Shown piece after piece: positions 8,043 to 15,897 of a stretch of DNA of 25,714 bases (its first letter is position 1; each line of letters begins with the position of its first letter). The notes beneath the pieces were generated by a model. The model saw only the letters and a list, made by a program, of their open reading frames with translations, searched no databases and had not been told where the DNA came from. Both the position numbers and the translations under genes were made by a program. Origin of the DNA: Candidatus Accumulibacter sp. UBA704 (GTDB lineage: Bacteria > Pseudomonadota > Gammaproteobacteria > Burkholderiales > Rhodocyclaceae); contig DBMG01000070.1 in assembly GCA_002304785.1 (NCBI GenBank), positions 1 through 25,714 on the forward strand. Reading direction: 5' to 3'.

Positions 8043-9281
8043 TTGACACGTCGCAGAGTCGTCGTTACCGGTCTTGGAATCATTTCACCGGTTGGCAATA
8101 CCGTCGAACAAGCCTGGCAGAACATCCTTGCAGGTCGCTCGGGGATTGATCGGATTACACGTTTCGACGTCTCCTCGTTCCCGGTGCAGATTGCCGGCGA
8201 GGTGAAGGATTTTGATATAACCCAATATTTGCCGGCCAGGGATGCCCGTCGGATGGACACCTTCATCCACTACGGCATGGCGGCAGGTATTGACGCGATC
8301 AAGGATGCCGGCTTGGAAGCCCACCCGGCCAACGCAGAACGGATTGGGGTCTCCATCGGGTCTGGTATTGGCGGATTGCCGATGATCGAAACGACTCGTG
8401 ACGAATTCGTGGCATCCGGCGTGCGCAAGATTTCTCCTTTCTTCGTGCCCGGTTCGATCATCAACATGATTTCCGGCAACCTGTCGATCATGTATGGCTA
8501 CAAAGGGCCGAACATTGCTCTCGTCAGCGCCTGTTCCACCGGAACGCACAGTATCGGAGATGCGGCGCGGTTGATTGAATACGGTGATGCTGACGTCATG
8601 ATTGCTGGCGGCGCGGAGTGTACGGTTTCTCCACTTGGCCTCGGCGGCTTCTGTGCCGCTCGTGCTCTGTCGACGCGCAACGACGATCCCAAGACCGCCA
8701 GCCGTCCGTGGGACAAGGATCGCGACGGTTTCGTCCTCAGCGAGGGAGCCGGGGTGCTGGTGCTTGAAGAGTACGAACACGCCAAGGCTCGCGGTGCGAG
8801 AATCTACGGTGAGTTGGCCGGCTTCGGCATGAGCGCGGACGCTAACCACATGACCGCTCCGTGCGAGGATGGTGAGGGTGCCGCCCGGTGCATGACGAAT
8901 GCGCTGCGCAACTCGCAGGTCAATGTTGACGAGGTTCATTACCTCAACGCACACGGGACGTCGACGCCGCTTGGCGATGTGGCAGAAACGGTTGCAGTGA
9001 AGCGTGCATTCGGCGATCACGCCAAGAAGTTGGTGGTCAACTCGACCAAGTCGATGACCGGACATTTGCTCGGCGCAGCGGGAGGCATCGAGGCTGTTTT
9101 CTCGACACTGGCCGTCTATCACCAGATTTCTCCGCCGACCATCAATATCTTCAACCAGGATGAGGCGTGCGACCTTGACTACTGTGCCAATGAAGCGCGG
9201 CAGATGAAGATCGACGTGGCCATATCCAATTCCTTCGGTTTTGGTGGAACCAACGGCACCGTCGTGATCCGGCGCGTGTAG
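8043..9281 (+). CDS. fabF: 3-oxoacyl-[ACP] synthase II (KAS II)
   Basis: FabF elongates acyl-ACP with malonyl-ACP. From a TTG start at 8043 (GGAG ribosome site 6 bases upstream) the product has 412 residues, close to the 413 of Escherichia coli FabF, and begins TRRRVVVTGLGIISPVGNT. The catalytic triad is Cys164 (VSACSTGTHS), His in NAHGTSTPLGD and His in SMTGHLLGAAGG. An upstream ATG at 7977 would add 22 residues that start inside the terminator tail and match nothing in the family, so TTG is preferred. Last gene of the fatty-acid run. Confidence 0.95.
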   Translation: MTRRRVVVTGLGIISPVGNTVEQAWQNILAGRSGIDRITRFDVSSFPVQIAGEVKDFDITQYLPARDARRMDTFIHYGMAAGIDAIKDAGLEAHPANAERIGVSIGSGIGGLPMIETTRDEFVASGVRKISPFFVPGSIINMISGNLSIMYGYKGPNIALVSACSTGTHSIGDAARLIEYGDADVMIAGGAECTVSPLGLGGFCAARALSTRNDDPKTASRPWDKDRDGFVLSEGAGVLVLEEYEHAKARGARIYGELAGFGMSADANHMTAPCEDGEGAARCMTNALRNSQVNVDEVHYLNAHGTSTPLGDVAETVAVKRAFGDHAKKLVVNSTKSMTGHLLGAAGGIEAVFSTLAVYHQISPPTINIFNQDEACDLDYCANEARQMKIDVAISNSFGFGGTNGTVVIRRV

Positions 9282-9305
9282 TTTCCCCGCTTTTGCCAAA
9301 GAACG

Positions 9306-9740
9306 GTGCAGTTTCCGATTACTATCGAACTGCGCCGTTCGTTTATTCACTCTCTGCTTACCTGCGCCGTGCATGGCACGGCGGCGGCATGCCTTTTTGC
9401 CGTACCGCTTGATTGGCATTGGCGGGCAGTTGCGCTTCCGCTGATTGCAGGCTCGTTGTGGTCTGCCTTGCGTTCCAGCCGGTTTGCGTCATTACGCCTG
9501 GCCGTAAACGAGGGGTTGTCGGTTCTTGAGGCCGATGGAAAGCGCGTGGCAACTGAATTGCTTCCCGGATGCACCACGTTTACCTGGCTCGTGGTGTTGC
9601 GATTCCGGATCAACGGAGAAAGCAAAGCGCACGCATTGACGCTGATGCCCGATCAGATGTCTCGCGACGAATTCAGGAAGCTTCGTTTGTGGCTACGCTG
9701 GAACGCTACGACCGGGAAGTGTGACGATTGGGGTTCCTGA
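9306..9740 (+). CDS. YgfX-like (CptA-like) small membrane protein
   Basis: This 144-residue protein has two hydrophobic helices near the N-terminus (about residues 14-36 and 40-56) separated by a short WHWR turn. A soluble tail ends in a DQMSRDEFRKLRLWLRW motif. Layout and sequence resemble Escherichia coli YgfX/CptA, an inner-membrane protein described as a toxin affecting the cytoskeleton. No SdhE/YgfY partner gene is next to it here. It starts 24 bases after fabF, so it is probably co-transcribed, and its 3' end overlaps the nadB 3' end by 35 bases in convergent orientation. The family call rests on pattern recognition only. Confidence 0.65.
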   Translation: MQFPITIELRRSFIHSLLTCAVHGTAAACLFAVPLDWHWRAVALPLIAGSLWSALRSSRFASLRLAVNEGLSVLEADGKRVATELLPGCTTFTWLVVLRFRINGESKAHALTLMPDQMSRDEFRKLRLWLRWNATTGKCDDWGS

Positions 9741-11295
9741 GGACCGTGTTCTTTGCTTTTTTCAGTGTGGCGGGATAATCCCGGCTGAAGTGCAGCCCGC
9801 GGCTCTCACGGCGCTTCAGGGCGCAACGGACGATCAGGTCGGCGGTGACGACCAGATTCCGCAATTCGATCAGATCGTGGCAGACCCTGAAGTTCGAATA
9901 GTATTCGTGGATTTCCTTCTCCAGCAAGCGAATCCGGTGCTGGGCGCGTTGCAGGCGCTTGGTCGTGCGTACGATGCCGACGTAATCCCACATGAAGCGG
10001 CGCAGTTCATCCCAGTTGTGCGAGATCACGATTTCTTCGTCCGGGTCGGATACCCGACTTTCATCCCATTCGGGCAATTCCGGCATCTCGACCTTCGGCT
10101 GAGCTAGCATGTCGTTCACGGCGGCCTCTGAAAACACGAGGCATTCGAGCAGGGAGTTGCTGGCCAGCCGGTTGGCTCCGTGCAGCCCCGTGCAGGAAGC
10201 TTCGCCAGCGACATAAAGTCCCGGGATGTTGGTTCGGGCGCGCAGATCGCTGACAATGCCGCCACAGGTGTAGTGTGCCGCCGGGACGACCGGAATGGGA
10301 TCCTTCGTGATGTCGATTCCCAGTTCCAGGCAGCGCGCCATGATGTTCGGAAAATGTTCCCTCAGGAAATCGGCCGGTTTGTGCGAGATGTCCAGATAAA
10401 CGCAGTCGAGTCCACGCTTCTTCATCTCGAAATCGATGGCGCGCGCAACGACATCGCGCGGGGCCAGTTCGGCACGCGGATCGTGGCCCGGCATGAAGCG
10501 CGTCCCGTCGGGCAGTTTCAGCAAACCGCCTTCGCCACGCACTGCTTCGGAGATCAGGAAAGACTTTGCTTGCGGGTGGTACAGGCAGGTGGGGTGGAAC
10601 TGGATGAACTCCATGTTTGCCACCTCGCAGCCGGCGCGCCAGGCCATGGCAATGCCGTCTCCAGTGGAGGTGTCCGGGCTTGTCGTGTAGAGATAGACTT
10701 TTCCTGCGCCGCCAGTGGCGATCAACGTGTGCGATGCGCCGATCGTCACGACCTCTCCATTGATGTTATCGAGGGCGTAAGCGCCATAGCAGCGGTTGTC
10801 CGCCAGCCCCAGTTTGTCCGCGGTGATGAGGTCGATGGCGATGTGGTGTTCGAGTACGGTAATGTTGGGGTGTCGCCGTACGTTTTGCGTCAGGGCTTCC
10901 TGTACGGCAAATCCGGTTGCATCTGCCACGTGGATGACCCGGCGGGCGCTGTGACCGCCTTCGCGCGTCAGATGGTACCCGGCCTCATCACGAGTGAATT
11001 TGACACCTTGTTCGATCAGCCATTCGATGGATCTTCGACCGTTCTCGATGACAAACCGCGTGGCCTCGGGATCGTTGAGGTATCCCCCCGCGATGAGAGT
11101 GTCGCGGATATGGTCTTCCGTCGAGTCTTCCCTGTCCAGAACGGCAGCGATTCCTCCCTGCGCCCGGCTCGAAGCGCTTTCGTCCAGAGTGCGCTTGCTG
11201 ATAAGGCCGACTTTGCGGGTTTCGGCCAGTCGGATTGCCGCGGATTGCCCAGCCAAACCACTTCCAACTACAAGAACGTCAAAGTGAAGCACCAC
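9706..11295 (-). CDS. nadB: L-aspartate oxidase
   Basis: NadB oxidises L-aspartate to iminoaspartate, the first step of de novo NAD synthesis. The 529-residue flavoprotein has the FAD-binding GSGLAG (residues 11-16), SSRAQGGIAA, EGGHSARR, FIQFHPT, GEASCTGLHGANRLASNSLLE and a C-terminal helical domain, all typical of the family. The start is GTG at 11295 with an AGGGA ribosome site. The usual partner nadA is not in the window. It is divergent from the SRP RNA gene and convergent with the YgfX-like gene. Confidence 0.95.
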   Translation of the reverse strand: MVLHFDVLVVGSGLAGQSAAIRLAETRKVGLISKRTLDESASSRAQGGIAAVLDREDSTEDHIRDTLIAGGYLNDPEATRFVIENGRRSIEWLIEQGVKFTRDEAGYHLTREGGHSARRVIHVADATGFAVQEALTQNVRRHPNITVLEHHIAIDLITADKLGLADNRCYGAYALDNINGEVVTIGASHTLIATGGAGKVYLYTTSPDTSTGDGIAMAWRAGCEVANMEFIQFHPTCLYHPQAKSFLISEAVRGEGGLLKLPDGTRFMPGHDPRAELAPRDVVARAIDFEMKKRGLDCVYLDISHKPADFLREHFPNIMARCLELGIDITKDPIPVVPAAHYTCGGIVSDLRARTNIPGLYVAGEASCTGLHGANRLASNSLLECLVFSEAAVNDMLAQPKVEMPELPEWDESRVSDPDEEIVISHNWDELRRFMWDYVGIVRTTKRLQRAQHRIRLLEKEIHEYYSNFRVCHDLIELRNLVVTADLIVRCALKRRESRGLHFSRDYPATLKKAKNTVLRNPNRHTSRS

Positions 11296-11349
11296 GTCGG
11301 AGTCCCTTAATTCGCGAACGACACAATCGATAAATATAACACGGTGAGT

Positions 11350-11391
11350 GAAATCCGGGATTCGGATTGTGTGTCGAAATCCCGGATTTCG
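11350..11391. repeat. Inverted repeat between nadB and the SRP RNA gene
   Basis: GAAATCCGGGATT (11350-11362) is the exact reverse complement of AATCCCGGATTTC (11378-11390). The right arm is itself part of a near-perfect 17-base palindrome (11375-11391). It lies in the divergent promoter region and could be an operator or a transcript hairpin. Confidence 0.6.
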
Positions 11392-11427
11392 AGGGACGCG
11401 CGGTAGCTCTGTGGTACTATTCGCGTC

Positions 11428-11522
11428 GGCGGGTCTCCCCGCATTGCAGGATGGTGAACCTGGTCAGGTCCGGAAGGAAGCAGCCACAGCCATTTACTGT
11501 GAGTGCCGGGGTAAGGCTCGCC
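11428..11522 (+). ncRNA. ffs: 4.5S RNA of the signal recognition particle
   Basis: The sequence contains the conserved SRP RNA core GGTCAGGTCCGGAAGGAAGC (11462-11481) and the matching distal segment GAGTGCCGGGG. The ends GGCGGGTCTCCCCG and CGGGGTAAGGCTCGCC pair into the closing stem of a roughly 95-base bacterial small SRP RNA. It binds Ffh and targets nascent membrane proteins to the membrane. A TACTAT -10 (11415-11420) lies 7 bases upstream and a T5 run (11530-11534) follows. Exact ends are estimated from the stem. Confidence 0.95.
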
Positions 11523-11660
11523 ACCTTCATTTTTGTCGTCCGCTTTCCGTCGTCTGCCCCGGCACGATGCGAGGTATCTGGTCCGCCAGGCCGGTGCGGG
11601 GCACGGCGCGGCGCGCCGAAATGCGTCTTCGTCCTACCAATTTCCCGGAATTTTCTTGCA

Positions 11661-12989
11661 ATGACTGATTCCAGATTGCCGCCAAAGGTTGGCTTTGTGT
11701 CCCTCGGGTGCCCGAAGGCCTTGGTCGATTCCGAGCAAATACTCACCAAATTGCGCGCCGAGGGGTACGTCATTTCTCCTTCCTACGAAGGTGCAGATCT
11801 CGTAGTGGTCAATACCTGCGGTTTTATAGACGCGGCGGTCGAGGAGTCGCTGGAGGCCATCGGCGAGGCGCTTGAAGAAAACGGCAAGGTCATCGTCACC
11901 GGTTGCCTTGGCGCGAAGCAGGAACTGGTGCGCGAGGCGCATCCGAAGGTCCTGGCGATCACCGGTCCGCATGCGGCCGACGAGGTGCTGCAGCACGTGC
12001 ATACCCACTTGCCTCAACCCCACGATCCGTTCACCAGTCTGGTGCCGCCGCAAGGCATCAAGCTGACGCCGCAGCATTTTGCCTACCTCAAGATATCCGA
12101 AGGCTGCAACCACAGTTGCACCTTCTGCATCATCCCGTCGCTGCGTGGCCCCTTGGTCAGCCGGGCGATCGGCGACGTGCTCACCGAGGCGAAAAACCTG
12201 GCTGAAGCCGGTGTGCGCGAGTTGCTGGTCATCTCGCAGGACACCAGCGCGTACGGCGTCGATGTGAAATACCGAACCGGGTTCGTCGGCGGACGCCCGG
12301 TCAAGACGCGATTGAAGGAACTGTGCGAGGCGTTGGCCGAATTCGGCATCTGGGTGCGCCTGCATTATGTTTACCCGTATCCGAGTGTCGACGACCTGAT
12401 TCCGTTGATGGCAGAGGGCAAGATCCTGCCCTACCTCGACGTGCCGTTCCAGCATTCGAATTCGCGCATCCTCAAGGCCATGAAACGGCCGGCCAGCGCC
12501 GAGAACAATCTGGAGCGCATCAAGGCGTGGCGCGCGATCTGCCCCGACCTCACTATTCGCAGTACCTTCATTACTGGCTTCCCTGGCGAGACCGAGGTGG
12601 AGTTTGAGGAACTGCTGGCATTTCTGGAAGAAGCCCGGCTCGACCGGGTGGGCTGCTTCGCTTATTCGCCGGTCGAAGGCGCCGCGGCCAACGAACTGCC
12701 GGGTGCCGTGCCGGATGAAGTGCGCGAAGAGCGCCGGCGGCGCCTGATGGACGTGCAGGAGGATATCTCCGCCGATCTGCTGGCGACCAAGATTGGGCGT
12801 GAAATTACCGTTCTCGTTGATGCGGTGGATGACGAGGGCGCAATTGCTCGCTCGTCGGCGGATGCGCCGGAAATCGACGGCCTTGTCTTCATCGATCAGT
12901 TTTACGATGCCGAACCTGGCGATTTCCTGCAGGTACGCGTGATCGATGCTGACGAGCATGATCTGTATGCTGAGATTGTGGAGAACTGA
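11661..12989 (+). CDS. rimO: Ribosomal protein S12 methylthiotransferase
   Basis: RimO adds a methylthio group to an aspartate of ribosomal protein S12 using two iron-sulfur clusters. The 442-residue product from ATG 11661 matches the Escherichia coli length (441). It has the N-terminal UPF0004 cysteines Cys17, Cys53 and Cys82, the radical-SAM cluster Cys149, Cys153 and Cys156 (EGCNHSCTFCIIPSLRG), and a C-terminal TRAM-type domain. An in-frame start far upstream would run through the SRP RNA gene and is rejected. Confidence 0.96.
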   Translation: MTDSRLPPKVGFVSLGCPKALVDSEQILTKLRAEGYVISPSYEGADLVVVNTCGFIDAAVEESLEAIGEALEENGKVIVTGCLGAKQELVREAHPKVLAITGPHAADEVLQHVHTHLPQPHDPFTSLVPPQGIKLTPQHFAYLKISEGCNHSCTFCIIPSLRGPLVSRAIGDVLTEAKNLAEAGVRELLVISQDTSAYGVDVKYRTGFVGGRPVKTRLKELCEALAEFGIWVRLHYVYPYPSVDDLIPLMAEGKILPYLDVPFQHSNSRILKAMKRPASAENNLERIKAWRAICPDLTIRSTFITGFPGETEVEFEELLAFLEEARLDRVGCFAYSPVEGAAANELPGAVPDEVREERRRRLMDVQEDISADLLATKIGREITVLVDAVDDEGAIARSSADAPEIDGLVFIDQFYDAEPGDFLQVRVIDADEHDLYAEIVEN

Positions 12990-13017
12990 CCACAGTTTTT
13001 TTGGGGGGAGAGTGAGC

Positions 13018-14427
13018 GTGTCCCGGGCAGAACTGATCGAACAACTTGCGGCCATCGTCGGCGCGGAAAACGTATTGACAGCAGCTGACGATATGTATTC
13101 GTATCTCGGCGACTGGCGCGGTCGTTATCGTGGCGCGGCACGGTGTGTGGTGCGTCCAGCGAGTACGGCCGAAGTGTCGGCTGTTGTGCGCGTATGCGGC
13201 CAAGCCGGCGTGGCGATGGTGCCGCAGGGCGGCAATACGAGCCACTGCGGTGCGAGCATTCCCGATACGAGCGGCGAGGCCGTGCTGATCAGCTTGTCGC
13301 GCATGAACAGAATCCGGTCGGTCGATCCGGCCAACAATACCATAACGGTCGAAGCCGGATGCGTGCTGCAAACACTGCAGGAAGCGGCTTTCGAGGCGGG
13401 CCGGTTGTTCCCGCTGTCGCTGGCCGCCGAAGGCAGTTGCCAGATTGGCGGCAATTTGTCGACCAATGCCGGCGGCGTGCAGGTCCTGCGTTACGGCAAC
13501 ACGCGCGAACTCGCCTTGGGGTTGGAGGTGGTTCTACCCAGCGGCCAGGTGTGGGACGGTCTGCGCGGCTTGCGCAAAGACAACACCGGCTACGACCTAA
13601 AGCAGCTTTTCATCGGCGCCGAAGGCACGCTAGGTATCATTACGGCGGCCGTCATGAAACTCTTTCCCTTGCCGCAGGCCACCGCCACGGCCTGGCTGGC
13701 GATCGCCTCGCCGCATGCGGCGGTCAGACTGCTCAACGATCTGCAGGCGGCGTTCGGCACCACGCTTACGGCGTGTGAACTGGTCTCTGACATCTCGCTC
13801 GGCATGGTGCTCAAACACATCCGCGGCGCGCAGCCGCCGTTGTCCAACAGTCCGTGGTATCTGCTCGTCGAACTGTCCGGGCCGGGCGAGGAGGTGAGTT
13901 TGCGCAGTGCCCTGGAGGGTTTTCTCGAACAGGCACTGGAGGGCGAAGTCATTGCAGATGCAGTGGTGGCGCAGAGCGGTGAGCAGGCCGAGCGCCTGTG
14001 GATGCTGCGCGAGAGCATCAGCGAAGCGCAGAAGATCGAAGGTTTCAGCATCAAGCACGATATCTCCGTGCCCGTGTCGCGCATCGGCGAATTCGTCGAC
14101 CGTGCCGACGCGGCGTTGAAAGCCGCCTATCCCGGCATTCGCATCGTCGCGTTCGGACATGTCGGGGACGGCAACCTGCATTACAACCAGTCGAAGCCGG
14201 AAGCCGGCGAAAACGCCGCGTTCATTGCCTCTCAGGCGCAGGTCAACGAGATCGTGCATGATATCGTCCATGAACTCGGCGGCAGCATCAGCGCGGAGCA
14301 CGGAATAGGCCAGCTCAAGCGTGAGGAGATTCTCCGCTACAAGAGCACTGTCGAAATGGACATGATGCGGGCGATCAAGCGGGCGTTCGACCCGCAGGGA
14401 ATCATGAATCCCGGGAAGGTTCTTTAG
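13018..14427 (+). CDS. FAD-linked D-2-hydroxyacid dehydrogenase (D-2-hydroxyglutarate / D-lactate type)
   Basis: The 469-residue protein has an N-terminal FAD_binding_4 domain (PQGGNT at 69-74, GSCQIGGNLSTNAGG, LRKDNTGYDLKQLFIGAEG) and a C-terminal FAD-oxidase domain with His381 (HVGDGNLHYN) and His428 (SAEHGIGQLKREE). The motif wording is closest to D-2-hydroxyglutarate dehydrogenase, but D-lactate or glycolate oxidase (GlcD-like) relatives share most of it, so the substrate is open. GTG 13018 is chosen because GGGGGGAG lies 7 bases upstream. A second GTG at 13012 is too close to it. It starts 28 bases after rimO. A decayed copy of its C-terminal end lies at 15748-15897. Confidence 0.88.
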   Translation: MSRAELIEQLAAIVGAENVLTAADDMYSYLGDWRGRYRGAARCVVRPASTAEVSAVVRVCGQAGVAMVPQGGNTSHCGASIPDTSGEAVLISLSRMNRIRSVDPANNTITVEAGCVLQTLQEAAFEAGRLFPLSLAAEGSCQIGGNLSTNAGGVQVLRYGNTRELALGLEVVLPSGQVWDGLRGLRKDNTGYDLKQLFIGAEGTLGIITAAVMKLFPLPQATATAWLAIASPHAAVRLLNDLQAAFGTTLTACELVSDISLGMVLKHIRGAQPPLSNSPWYLLVELSGPGEEVSLRSALEGFLEQALEGEVIADAVVAQSGEQAERLWMLRESISEAQKIEGFSIKHDISVPVSRIGEFVDRADAALKAAYPGIRIVAFGHVGDGNLHYNQSKPEAGENAAFIASQAQVNEIVHDIVHELGGSISAEHGIGQLKREEILRYKSTVEMDMMRAIKRAFDPQGIMNPGKVL

Positions 14428-14500
14428 CCCAGCCAAACGCTATCCGTGGGGAGACCAACAACCTGGTCCGGGAGGAACAGATTTGGGTGTGCGCAAACAG

Positions 14501-14531
14501 AAAAGCCGTTCAGGTTCCTGAACGGCTTTTT
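14501..14531. terminator. Strong bidirectional intrinsic terminator
   Basis: AAAAGCCGTTCAG (14501-14513) pairs perfectly with CTGAACGGCTTTT (14518-14530) around a GTTC loop, with A and T tracts on the two sides. It serves both the plus-strand FAD dehydrogenase and the minus-strand PEP-CTERM gene. The rest of 14428-14557 shows no gene. Confidence 0.9.
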
Positions 14532-14557
14532 GCAGAGCGGAACCCTGCAAGGATGTC

Positions 14558-15403
14558 TTACACGGCGCGCCTGCGAATCGCTCCAAGTCCCAACATCGCC
14601 AGCGCCAGCAGGGCAAGCGACCCGGGCTCGGGAACGTCGTTGTCACACGGCGGGGTTCCCGGAACGCCACAGACCGGCGTGAGGTTTTGGGTGAACCAGG
14701 TTTGATGGAAGGCAACCGCATTGTGCAATCCTGCTGTGTTCGATCCCTGCAGCACGATAGCATCTCCTGCTCCGTTACCAAAACCGACCGCGGCTGTCGT
14801 GCTTGTCTGGGTAACTTCCCACGGCATGTCAAGCCAGAAAAAGCCGATAGCCCCTTGTCCGGCTGGGATGGCGTAGTCAGGGCCGCGGACGACCATCTGG
14901 AACGTGTTCAGCAAGCCGCCCTGCGAATTGTAATAGCCAACGTGATCCCAGGTCAGGATCGTCTGGTTGGCATCCTGGCGGAGGTGCAACACGCCGCTCA
15001 GTGCATTGCGCGTGTCCACATCACCGAACCAGATGGAAATGGTCGGGATGCTGGCGCCGATCGGGCCGGTTGGGATGTAGGCCGAGTTTCCGGATCCGAA
15101 ACTGATGTTGCCGTTGTTGTTGGCGTAAAACTGTGTATAACTGCCGCCAAAGAACGAGAACGTGTACCCGAAATTGATCGGGCCGCTGAAACCATCATCG
15201 TTCCGGCCTGATGCCAAGCCGGCGCCGTTGGCGTTTCCACCGCCGGTCATCACGACCACGTTGCCAATCCCTCCGCCGATTACGTCGGTGTATAGCTGTG
15301 TCGTCGGTGTCAGTGAGGATTGCGGGAAGTACTCGATGGCCGCTTGAGCCGGAGCGATCAAGGCGGTCAGTGCGACGGCACTAAGGAATTTTTGCAGTTT
15401 CAT
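14558..15403 (-). CDS. Secreted PEP-CTERM protein with a nidogen-like (NIDO) stretch
   Basis: The 281-residue protein starts with a signal peptide (MKLQKFLSAVALTALIAPAQA). It ends with a classic PEP-CTERM sorting tail: VPEPGSLALLALAMLGLG followed by AIRRRAV. Such tails are processed by exosortase (EpsH/XrtA type) and are linked to exopolysaccharide and floc formation. Residues about 90-185 (NNNGNISFGSG, ISIWFGDVDTRN, TILTWDHVGYYN, NTFQMVV) resemble a NIDO domain, an extracellular adhesion module. Two Cys near the tail could form a disulfide. A GGAG ribosome site precedes the ATG. No exosortase gene is in the window. The NIDO call is by eye. Confidence 0.85.
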   Translation of the reverse strand: MKLQKFLSAVALTALIAPAQAAIEYFPQSSLTPTTQLYTDVIGGGIGNVVVMTGGGNANGAGLASGRNDDGFSGPINFGYTFSFFGGSYTQFYANNNGNISFGSGNSAYIPTGPIGASIPTISIWFGDVDTRNALSGVLHLRQDANQTILTWDHVGYYNSQGGLLNTFQMVVRGPDYAIPAGQGAIGFFWLDMPWEVTQTSTTAAVGFGNGAGDAIVLQGSNTAGLHNAVAFHQTWFTQNLTPVCGVPGTPPCDNDVPEPGSLALLALAMLGLGAIRRRAV

Positions 15404-15478
15404 TGGGGCTCTCCACTTGTCATTGGCTTGGGATTCGGGTGCGAGACATGCGATCCCGTTCTTTTCGGTGAAGTAGAA

Positions 15479-15494
15479 AGCGATATGTGTGCCT
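15479..15494 (-). promoter_or_regulatory. Possible sigma-54 (RpoN) promoter of the PEP-CTERM gene
   Basis: Read on the minus strand the site is AGGCACACATATCGCT: GG and GC are exactly 10 bases apart and the GGCAC-A-N4-T-x-GC-T pattern is kept. It departs from TGGCAC-N5-TTGC at the first T and one of the TT pair. Transcription would start about 65 bases before the ATG. Confidence 0.45.
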
Positions 15495-15538
15495 GGTTGT
15501 CTAATTGATTGATATTAAATATTAAAAATCATATATTC

Positions 15539-15551
15539 AACAACGGTTGTT
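15539..15551. repeat. Perfect short palindrome upstream of the PEP-CTERM gene
   Basis: AACAAC-G-GTTGTT is a perfect 6-bp dyad centred about 77 bases upstream of the start expected from the sigma-54-like site, a normal distance for an activator site. The surrounding 15404-15636 stretch is AT-rich leader and promoter DNA without a gene. Confidence 0.45.
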
Positions 15552-15636
15552 AAGATGTGTAAAAAGAATCGACAGTTGTCTGTTTCCTGTGCCGGATCCA
15601 TCTCTGGTTGTTTGAACGGCGCTCATCACGAACCGG

Positions 15637-15720
15637 CTATTGCTTCACCAGCGCATAGATAGCCGGGATGGCAGCGAGCGTCAGTATGGCGGAAGAAACC
15701 GCGCTGCCGACCACCGTCAC
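15637..15720 (-). pseudogene. Remnant of a CusA/CzcA pump C-terminus
   Basis: On the minus strand the segment reads about 27 codons ending in a stop at 15637: AVSSAILTLAAIPAIYALVKQ then stop. This matches the last transmembrane segment of the intact CusA at 22532-25666 (MVSSTVLTLAVIPAIYALVKQ) except at a few positions. The DNA is also visibly alike around AGATAGCCGGGATGGCAGCG. Sequence upstream (to the right) no longer resembles CusA. It is therefore a broken tail of a second HME-RND pump gene, not a working gene. Confidence 0.8.
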
Positions 15721-15747
15721 GCCGCAGCGTTTGCAGCCTGCGCCGGT

Positions 15748-15897
15748 GGTGGCCAGCATCACCTCGGAGCAAGGAAGAACAGGTCAGTTCAAGCGCGAGG
15801 AGATTCTCCGCTACAAGGGTTTTGTCGAAATGGGCATGATGACGCGCCGTCAAGTGGGCGTTCGACCCTCAGGGCATCATGAATCCCGGGAAAGTGA
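15748..15897 (+). pseudogene. Frameshifted remnant of an FAD-oxidase (GlcD/D2HGDH-like) C-terminus
   Basis: The segment is a partial copy of the tail of the FAD dehydrogenase gene (compare 14278-14424). GAGGAGATTCTCCGCTACAAG and ATCATGAATCCCGGGAA are identical in both, with substitutions between. The reading frame gives ITSEQGRTGQFKREEILRYK and then breaks: extra bases near 15840 shift it before the GIMNPGK end. No start or upstream domain is present. It directly abuts the CusA tail remnant, so both are relics at a rearrangement junction. Confidence 0.8.

Noticed and set aside
8085..9419. 444-codon minus-strand frame
   Set aside because: Antisense shadow of fabF with no recognisable motifs.
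10180..11310. 376-codon plus-strand frame
   Set aside because: Antisense shadow of nadB.
11367..11660. Longer rimO start at 11367
   Set aside because: It would translate through the SRP RNA gene and add 98 residues absent from RimO.
12946..13017. Longer start for the FAD dehydrogenase
   Set aside because: It overlaps the rimO end, and the added residues are not family-like. GTG 13018 has a strong ribosome site.
11634..13055. 473-codon minus-strand frame
   Set aside because: Antisense to rimO, which has all six expected cluster cysteines.
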